DNA of 64,000 bases from Opisthocomus hoazin (taxonomy: Eukaryota > Chordata > Aves > Opisthocomiformes > Opisthocomidae), in NCBI RefSeq assembly GCF_030867145.1, contig NC_134422.1, forward strand, positions 13,774,531 to 13,838,530, read 5' to 3'. Below, in pieces: positions 55,901 to 64,000 of this stretch (positions within the stretch are counted from its first letter, which is position 1; each line of letters opens with the position of its first letter). Position numbers and translations under genes: made by a program. Below the pieces are notes generated by a model. It did no database searches, was not told the origin of the DNA, and was given only the letters and a program-made list of their open reading frames with translations.

Positions 55901-58900
55901 TCACACAACTTTCACAGCTAGCATCTGTCTTAGAAGGATTTTGTGGGGGCTAGAAGGCCTTAGTTAGCTTAAGCCATGGAAATCTTTCAGCCGTCTTCAT
56001 TCTAGAAATCTGCCTCAGTTTTCCTCATGGCAGTGAAGTTGCTCCCTGGTGTAGCTTGGTTACTGTCTGTACTTTGAACATGAACTCCTTCATAGACTGC
56101 AAGCAGGTTTGAAGAACGGCTAATATTTAGCAGAGTCCTAGCAAGCTTTCAGCCAGTTGTCAATCTTCAGAGGGTGGACTGCCTGGAACAGGTGAGGAGT
56201 TTTACAAACGCTTCTTCAGTGTGGCTGGTGCTGTGGGAGAAGGACGACACAACCTTCCCTTGGAGACCTCGTAACACTTCCAGCAAGGAAGCTGCATCCA
56301 CATGGGCAGTGCTTTGCTTATCGGCAAGGCTGTACTGGCGAGTACTAGAGGTGTGGTGGCTCCGCTTGTCTGAAGACAGTTGAAGTCACTGTTTAGGGGG
56401 TGTGGAAGGAGTCTCTGCAAGAAGTGCAGTCAGAGACAGTTAATATGTTGAGATAAGCACAGGGCTGCAGCTAATTAGAAAAGCATGAGTTGTCAGGCTG
56501 GATATCTAAGATACCATCTTTGGATTAGGGGGAGACAACTACAAGGCAACACTAATTACTGATTTAAAACACTCGCAGTGATTGTGCAATATTCCCAGAC
56601 ACTGAAGAAACTTTATTGCCTACTTAGAGTCAGGTGAACAAAAGGGAGAGCCCATCTGTCAGTTGCTGGGTGGGTGTCTCCTGCAAACTGCCTTTGGCTC
56701 CAGAAAAAGGTTGCTTTTTTCAAGTAGGACACTTGATGTTTTACCACCTCATTCTCTCGGAGGGTTTGAACAACCAATAATACTTTGAGTTTAGAGATTG
56801 TGAGTACAGCTGCTTTGTCCACTGCTACTTGCACAGCGAGGGAGATGAGGTTTGACTGAGCGCTTAGTGAGTGTCGTGCTTTGTAAAGGCCGGATACCAA
56901 ATCCCTTCGGAGCAGGGGATAGCTGTACCAGTTGAAGCAAAAATAGAGGACAAGTGGACAGAGAGCTGAGAGTTCGCACCCTTTGTGCAGAGCTGCAGTT
57001 TGACCCTGCCTTGATGATGAGATCTGCATTTAGTCTTTGCAGGACGTGATTTTTAGGTGCTGTTCTAATTGCTCTCAACTTCTTGCCAAAGGGGGCTTGG
57101 CTGGCAATCCCAATACTTAAGTATTTACACTACCAGCCTTCCAGTAGCAGTGAACTACTGCAGGTTTGAGGCTTGGTAGCTTTTATACTTGAGAAACTGC
57201 TGCATTTGGCTAGGGTGGAGATCTCTTGAAGGAGGAGTTCTTTGTTGTGGAAAGTCAAGGTTCAAGGAAATGTCTGTCTAATGTACCTTGAACTAATTTT
57301 AAACTGAAGTTTGCATGCAGTTAGACCTGTGAAGTAGGAGGCTTTTTGGTACAAATGTGTTGCTGTGTTATTTCTACAACTGCTGGGTTGCAGCAAAAAA
57401 AAAAAAAGACACCAAAGAAGTGTTGCCATATTTACAAGTTAAGCTTACTGACTGGAAGTAGGTACCGAGATACCTTCAGGAAGGTGACTAGAAAGACCTG
57501 GTTATTGGGTGGCACTGGCTCTTGCCTATAGTGATCGTGAGTGGCAGCAATATTTTGTCTCTCTGCAAGCTTGTGTCTTGAGTTAGCTCTGAGCAGTTGA
57601 CTGGGGAGGTTGTGGACTGTGCTGGTTTGCTGGCAAATGAAGGTGATGGCGAAACGTGACAAAGATGATAACTCAACCTGTGGACTAGAGCAGAAGAGAG
57701 TGGGGCGTAATTTTTAAAGTCAAATAGCTGTGTTGGAAGAGCTCCCGAGTATAGACAAGCCCCCAGGAGAGTAGTATTGCATTCTTTACATGCTTCAGGT
57801 TTCCTTCCTCATTGCAAGAGGAAGAAGATTTAAAATTTCCTGTAAAGTTATCCCAAGATAAAGTCTTACTGGAGAATTGAAAGTAATGCAGTTTCACTTA
57901 GTCTGGGGTCAGTGGGGTTCTAAGCACTGAAAAAAGGTCATTGGCTTATGTACACAGTTTATTGTTGCCACAATGTCTTAGGTAACAAGTATTTCCTTAT
58001 TGCTATTTGGATTGACTTATTCTATGTGCTGAGCCAGTTGTTTTGCTGTGAATTGTACCAGCTTTTATGGTGCTATGATGGCAATATCCATGCTGAGTAA
58101 CTTCGGGCTGTTCAGTTTTTGTCAGCTTTCTTCTTTATACTCACCATTTTGAGCTCCAAGCTGGCATTAAACTTAAACCTCTCCAGTGGCTTTCTGCTGG
58201 ATAGCTCTTCATGGAAAATTTAGGTGTTACTGGCAGAGGCTTTGACTAAGCACATAGTGTTGATGGCTTATTAGTGAAAGAGAGGACTTGATTTTTGCAG
58301 TGGCAGAGTTGGGGTGGTGGGGAGAACAGTTTTTTCTCTTGGATTGTCTTGTCTACACGTTGGCATTATGTTAGCTTGATATTATTAGCTTAGCCTGTCC
58401 CCCTGAGCGCAAACCACAAGCCTAGTAGGAGGATCGGAGAAAACGCTTGCTTTGGAGCCTGTATTTGCAACACTTCTCAAAACTTGAAGGAGCTCCAAAC
58501 ACAGGAGCTGTGCCACTGAGTTGTTAGTTTTGACTTCTGCCTGACTGTGCTTCTGTGGAAAGAGGTTGTACTCGAAATCCTAGTCCTAAATTGTTTGTAT
58601 CTTGTTACATTGGCTACCTGAAAACCATGGCATTTAAATTCTGCAGGAACAGAAGTGGACCACTGGGGCTGAGACTGTGGCTTTGTGTTTTCCAAAGCTT
58701 GTTATGTGGGGAGCGTCTGCCCAGTTCATTTCAAACTTGATGGGATGTAGCAGCCATATGCTTCATTGCCTGGGAGGTTAATTTGTTGTCAGCTTGGATC
58801 TTAATTTTTCTCAGGTATTATTTTTTCCACTTCTTCCTGCGATGAAGAGGGGGAGTCAACAGACTTCCTAACATGTGTGGAAAAGCTTTTTTTTCTTTAG

Positions 58901-61898
58901 TTAAAAATAGTGCAACTTAAACACCTGTTGACTGGTAGATGGAAGCTAGCTTGAGCCTTTCCTCTTGGCTTGATATGATTATTTTCCCCAGGCTTCAAAG
59001 GTATTTCTGGCTCTTCTCCCCTGTATGCGTTTGGTGGTGGTGCTGTAATGTACAGTGGATCTTATTTAGACTGCAGTCCTCAAGATTATAATATGAATCT
59101 GTTCTTCTGTAGTGCACCATAATTTTTATCCTGTGCCTGCCTTCATGTGTTTAAAAACTGAGGAACTTGGAGAGAAATTTGTTTATATTAGTTTGGTTAA
59201 AAGATTGTTTCTGTGCTTGTAGGCAGAGACTTACAAATGCTTAAATGAAAACCACATAGAAGAAAGACTTGAAACTTTGAATGTTTCTTTCTCATGGCAG
59301 TATGGCCAGCTAATGGTTTCTTGTGTGTGTTAGGACTTGTCTGTGTGTGAAGTTAATAAAAAATGGCTATTCTGCGGTAACTAACAGTCATTCACACCCT
59401 CCTGTGATCTGATTTTTCAAGTTTAAGCAAGTTCCACATTTCCATTTTAAAAGCAGTTAGGGGATTTTCTTCACCATGTTCTATCCAGTTTAACAGAAGA
59501 GTCCCCTTCTGACCATGTGTGCAGCTTCTGGAGTCCAGAAGCAAACCACGCGGCCAACTTGAAAAGTTTCAGCTAGAACATGCTAGCTGCAAAGTATCTC
59601 TTACTTGCCCCTTCTCCAGTAGCTCTCTGCTAGCGAGGTGTCCAGTGAAATGCGGCCCTACCGTGTTTAAACCCTTCTGTTAGACGCTTAGAGACTCCTG
59701 TGTGCAATACTGTCTCACATAACTGGAGTGCCTGCAGCAAGGAGCAAGGCCAGCCCATGCTACAGGGCAGGGCAGGGACCAGTATTCGAGGTACAGACAG
59801 GGAGACTCAGAGGAAGACTTCTGCTGCGCTTGAGGCGACACTGGTTTTTGCCTGTGCTGCCGTGAGTATTTAAAGCCATGTTGTGAACCGTTTTGGTTGA
59901 GGATGGGAAAGCTCAGAGCACTGCTTTCCGAGTTGGTGCTAAACCAAAACAAGTGAGGAACTGTAGCTTCACCAATAAGAAAAGGCATGGCTTTGCTGTG
60001 GTCTGGAACCAATGTCTTTCTCTTAGAAAGAAAAAAGGTGTTACTCTAAGAGTTGATTGAGGAGGTGTTGACAATTTTAGAACTTGAAGTCATATCACTT
60101 TTGAAGTGACTTGGAGCAAACAGGTGAGAGTTTGGCATGTTCTTTAGACACTTCGGGTTGTGGTAGTGGTCACAAGCACCAAGCTGTCACAGTGTGAGCT
60201 TAAAGCCCTAGGTGCTGTGGGGGCAGCTGCAGCTATTGCTGCCTTGTCTCTCTGAAGGGTGAGGTTTTGCTGGCAAGGAGGGAGTTTAGTCTACAGTCAC
60301 AAGTAATCCCTTCTGGCTCATGGTAGGATTTGCCAGACAGTTGGCTGAGGCGAGTCCCTGGATGTACAGAACCAGTTTTGGTCACTGTCAGCCAGCGGGG
60401 ATTTGAACTGGCTGCCTGGAGCGGAGGGACCTGCTTTTTGGTGACTCCTCCTGCCTGGTGAATAAGCGGTGCTGGCAGCTGGGACATGGCTGGCAGCGCT
60501 GGTGGGGTTAGGGAAGCTCAACGCCACAAGCCTCTGTGCTGCATCTAGATGCTGTGCGTGGTGTTGGTAAGATGTGGCCAAGGAGGATGGAGGTGAGATA
60601 ATGAACCGAAATAGTCTGCTGTGCGGACTGTGTGTTCATTTCCAGACTGGAGTTCTTGTGTGCATCTCGTCTGCTGTTAGATTCACTTTGTTTTATTAAG
60701 ACTTTTGTGAAGGCCTTATTTGCTCAAACAGAAGGTATTTAGATTTGCTGCCCCAGTGCTTCCAATTAGTGGACTTTTGCCTCCAGCTTCCTTCCAGTTG
60801 TTTAATGAACCAGGTGTCTGCTCCACAGCCGCTTCCCTTGCTCTGAGCTTGACCTGCTTTCCTCATGCTTGTCGAAAAAGTAGGGCAGATTTCTAGCTTT
60901 AGATATTATATAGGCAGGAAACAAAAAGACACTCTGGATTTTTACCACCCCCTCCTAGAAGAGCTGACCTGTGACAAGGGAGTGCTTCAGGAAACGGTGC
61001 AGCCTTGGCCTGTGGGAGGACGGAGGACAGGCTGCGGGTCTGTTCGCTGGAGGGTTTCGTTTGGCTGCAGGTGCAGGGACAAAACAAAAGCTGTAGCTGG
61101 GTCCCTAATGAAGTTCTTGGACAGGAGAGTTTCTGGTGTTGAGGAACATACCCAAACCCCAGACGTACAGCCATCTGTTATTACACATAAGCCAAAAGCT
61201 TGCTCCTCAGGTGGCACTGCACCTCTGAGCAGCAGCAGTTAGGCCTGGCCTTTCTTGTGCGTGGCCTTGGTGCTCGGGACGGCCCCGGCACTGCTGGTTG
61301 AGCTGTGTTTGCACTGTTGCACTAGGCCAGCGCTGTTCCCTGGGCACGTGTGGTTGGAATACAACAGGATTCAGCCTGGAAACAGCATGAGCACCTAGGT
61401 TTTGAAAACTGCTCGTTTTACATTCCTGGAGCCCAGGGTTAGTGCTGTATCTTGCCAGCCCGCTGATAGCCTTGATTGCTGAAGGCCGACAGTCAAAACA
61501 GGATCCAGACCGCTTCCTGCTTTCACTGCTTGAAGCAGATGCATTTTCTTGGTGACCTGCGTAAGGATTTTGTCTCTGCCGTTGTGGGTGGGTGGATGGT
61601 GATGTTGGTAGTTGCCATAATATTCACTACTAATCAGCTCTTACTTAAGCCCCAGATTTACTGTCTGTCACTAAAACTTCCAGGGAACTGATGGGTACCT
61701 GTTGTTGTAAAGAATAACCAAAGGATTTTGTCCTGACCTACCTTGTCTGATTCCTTAAAATAGAACAATGCCGCTCGTATCCAGCTTATCACAGCTTCGC
61801 AGCTGTATATGAATAACCTATTTTGTGACATGCTTTCGATCTGTTTTTGCTCCAGTCTTAATTTAACCTGTAATACTGTTCTTTTTCATTTCTTTCAG
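49905..61898 (+). other. CLASP1: CLASP1 intron 1
   Basis: This intron of about 12 kb lies between the GC-rich first exon and the acceptor TTTTTCATTTCTTTCAG at 61898. Beyond the CpG island it is AT-richer, ordinary sequence. No CR1 copy, no coding exon and no U4atac snRNA gene was recognised in it. Confidence 0.7.
49962..49988. repeat. (GGC)9 trinucleotide repeat
   Basis: Nine uninterrupted GGC units lie just downstream of the inferred CLASP1 exon 1 donor at 49905. If the stronger GTAAGG donor near 50283 is used instead, the repeat would be inside the 5' UTR. Confidence 0.9.
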
Positions 61899-62179
61899 AA
61901 TGGACTGCTGAACTGGGAATTACTGCAGACTCAACAGCAACAGCACGGCTCGTTGCTTCATCTATTACTAGTTATTTAAATTGGACTTTTAATATCCTGC
62001 CAGCTGCTGTTCACACACACATGGTGCATTGTTGCCATTCTCAGAATTGCATCTTTGAAACCCAGACCCTCAGTAACCTTCATCGAACAAAGAGGCGACC
62101 TCCTGCGTGCGTTTATAGAGGGATTTTTCAGACCTGCTGCCCTCTAGCTTTCTTGCTGGTGCTGTATTTCTAAGGCACT
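61899..62179 (+). other. CLASP1: CLASP1 exon 2, 5' UTR part
   Basis: It starts after a strong acceptor and runs to the ATG at 62180. It contains two upstream ATGs: 61900-61911 (ATGGACTGCTGA, three codons) and 62021-62173 (50 codons). If spliced to a first exon ending at 49904, the first of these has A at -3 and G at +4. Confidence 0.75.
62021..62173 (+). CDS. 50-codon upstream ORF of CLASP1
   Basis: ATG at 62021 (C at -3, G at +4) is open for 50 codons and ends with TAA at 62171-62173, six bases before the CLASP1 ATG. The peptide is Cys-rich at the start (MVHCCHSQNCIF) and ends in a hydrophobic run (LAFLLVLYF). Whether it is translated is unknown. Confidence 0.45.
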   Translation: MVHCCHSQNCIFETQTLSNLHRTKRRPPACVYRGIFQTCCPLAFLLVLYF

Positions 62180-62374
62180 ATGGAGCCCAGTATGGAGTAC
62201 TGCTTAGCGCAGGTGCTGCAGAAGGATGTTGGAAAGAGACTTCAGGTTGGCCAGGAATTGATTGATTACTTCTCGGATAAACAGAAGTCAGCTGATCTTG
62301 AACATGATCAGACTATGCTGGATAAAATGGTTGACGGACTGGCCACTTCTTGGGTAAATTCCAGCAATTATAAG
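62180..62374 (+). CDS. CLASP1: CLASP1 first coding exon (residues 1-65; gene continues beyond window)
   Basis: It encodes MEPSMEYCLAQVLQKDVGKR, then GQELIDYFSDKQKSADLEHD, then a stretch ending WVNSSNYK. It stops at TATAAG/GTAAGA in phase 0. This is the start of CLASP1 and the first helices of its TOG1 domain. CLASP proteins bind microtubule plus ends with EB1 and CLIPs, promote rescue and act at kinetochores, cell cortex and Golgi. The ATG has a strong context (ACTATGG, A at -3 and G at +4). CLASP2 is the alternative paralogue, but the sequence and the NIFK/TSN neighbourhood favour CLASP1. The remaining exons lie outside the window. Confidence 0.95.
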
Positions 62375-64000
62375 GTAAGACTTGTCAGATGGCTTGTGAT
62401 TACAGACAGAAGTTTCAGTGTCAAGTGCTACTTGATCAAAGTGAGAGTTGTGTAGCTGACTTTCTAATGCACTGTTCTATAAGCTGATAATTATTCTGAA
62501 TCAGCCATTCCTGTCCCATTTCGTGGTAGTTGATAGCCGATATGATATTGAGGACTCAAGGCAGTAAGAATTCAGTAAAGGGGGTTTTAGTAAACGAATT
62601 TACATTTGGTGTTTGTGCTTTGTTATATGCTGGTTTCTTTGTGTACCCTGTTAGCTAGTGGCATGCTTTGATCATCCCAGTAATTAGGAATGTTGATGAT
62701 TTCCTGCCACATTAAAAAGGTTTATAAAACTGCAAAAAGCATATATAAACATCAGTATTTTTCACTGTCATTAAATCTTGCTAGACTTCTCCGATTTTCT
62801 GTGGGCAGTTTAAGTATAATTGATCTAGTGCGGTTAGCTCAGGGAAGGTTGTGTGTATCTGTATGTTCTGTTGAACTCAAGTGTTGCATCCACAGGAGTA
62901 AGTTGGTAGGACATGGAAGTCCACTGCCTTGTTACCTGTTCATCTCCTTACAGGCCGTAGTGAGGAAGTCCCACCACTCCCATGTGCTGTGCGACTGGGG
63001 AGGGGTTCTCTGCTGTGGCTTGGAAAACTCCTGTCCTGCTCCCTTCCTGAGGTGCTCTGACAAGGCTAATAGAGTACTTAAGCTGTTGTATGGGATGCAA
63101 TAGGACACTTTATTCCTTTCTGACAAGTCCAGAAAAATCTAAGAGTTAAAGTTCCTACCGGGGTGAGCCTGAAGCTAGTTAGCTGACAGTTGTACTGGAG
63201 TTCTTTCCTGTAGAAGTGAAGGAGACTAGCCATGTCGGTTGGAAGTGCTCCGGACCTGAACATACTCAGTCATTTACTTTTAACAGAAATCTTGACTGAG
63301 AAGTGGTTGTGAGATTGCAGTGTATTAGTCAATGTGTTCTGCACAGCAGCACTTTTTCTCTTCATTTTTGTCAACAAGCAGCTGTGGTAGAAGCCGTTTA
63401 GCATGTAGGAACCAAAAAAAAAACCAAACCAACAAACCACCAAAGCCAATACAGTCTCAGTAGTGGATCCACTGTGGCTGAGCACATGAAGAAATCGTAG
63501 TTTGTTATTAAAAGTGGTGTACGTGTAATTTTCTGAGGACATTGCATGTTCTTATTCCCCCTTTTCTTGCTAACTGGCTTTCTCTTAGACTTTCATGATT
63601 CTCAGTGGAAACGTAACCCACGCACAGTGAACTTGAAATTATTACAAAACGTGCTGTTTTCCTGGATTTTACAAAGTGATGTGGATCACAGAGCTATGCA
63701 GTACTTTGAAATTCCAGCATCACACTTCATTTGCAGAACTTTTTCAAGGATAATTTGTTCTCTCTCGCTTCCACCGCCCTTCCCAGTCTTTCGTCTGCTG
63801 AACCACTGTGCTCACTGTGGTATTCATTCTCCAGTGACAAACTGGTGGTGCTTCTGTACTGCAGTGACTCTGTTCCAGAACTCACGCTGCTGAGCTGACT
63901 GTTCGTTAATGTGCGTGTTCTAAAGATAGCATTAATAAGTTTTAGTAAGCATAACAGAGCCGTGTCTTGGATGTCTGGAGGGTGTTTTCTCAGTGAATGA
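62375..64000 (+). other. CLASP1: CLASP1 intron 2 (incomplete)
   Basis: Intronic sequence runs after the GTAAGA donor to the window edge. The next CLASP1 coding exon, expected to continue the TOG1 domain, was not found, and no repeat or RNA gene was recognised. Confidence 0.7.

Noticed and set aside
49905-64000. U4atac snRNA gene, which I recall lies in a CLASP1 intron in human
   Set aside because: I looked for its conserved 5' segment and Sm-site region and did not see them. It may lie in a later intron outside the window.
1-64000. Search for CRISPR arrays, tRNA genes, bacterial-type operons or a defence-like system
   Set aside because: No regularly spaced repeats, no cloverleaf-like sequence with A and B boxes and no clustered short-spaced genes were seen. 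The window is an ordinary vertebrate gene region.

Overview
The window looks like avian (sauropsid) nuclear DNA. It holds three 3'-truncated CR1 LINE copies of the bird/reptile type, each with a characteristic 3' end. Introns are compact, down to 74-125 nt, and the promoters are very GC-rich CpG islands. Three of the four genes are recognisable from their proteins: translin (TSN), the Ki-67 FHA-interacting nucleolar protein (NIFK) and CLASP1. As I remember it, the same block TSN-NIFK-CLASP1 lies on human 2q14. No prokaryotic, viral or CRISPR-like system was seen.

Layout. (1) About 619-15200, plus strand: an eight-coding-exon gene for a 1232-residue Rho guanine-nucleotide exchange factor. It has a long disordered, Cys-containing N-terminal half, a CxxC/CxxC cluster, then DH and PH domains. 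I assembled it from splice sites with matching phases and cannot assign a known symbol. (2) About 15200-23600: intergenic DNA with CpG-rich patches and one CR1 copy. (3) 24930-32676, minus strand: all six exons of TSN (229 aa), convergent with the RhoGEF. (4) 32677-33074: a 398-bp CpG-island promoter shared head-to-head by TSN and NIFK. (5) 33075-37790, plus strand: all six exons of NIFK (288 aa). (6) About 38200-49490: intergenic DNA without a supportable gene. (7) 49490 to the window end, plus strand: the CLASP1 promoter, its non-coding first exon, a roughly 12-kb first intron, the first coding exon (62180-62374) and the start of the next intron.

The four genes are not one pathway. TSN acts in the C3PO RNA/DNA-binding ribonuclease complex, NIFK in nucleolar rRNA processing and Ki-67 binding, CLASP1 at microtubule plus ends, and the RhoGEF presumably on Rho-family GTPases. 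The links visible here are physical: the shared TSN/NIFK promoter, the TSN-RhoGEF convergent arrangement and long-conserved gene order.

The observations most worth following are the unassigned RhoGEF next to TSN, a 50-codon upstream ORF ending 6 nt before the CLASP1 start, and three NRF1-type palindromes plus an inverted repeat at the CLASP1 promoter. GC-rich repeat tracts in the smallest introns are also notable: GGGGCC units in TSN intron 1, a 23-bp repeat in NIFK intron 1 and a (GGC)9 run at CLASP1 exon 1.
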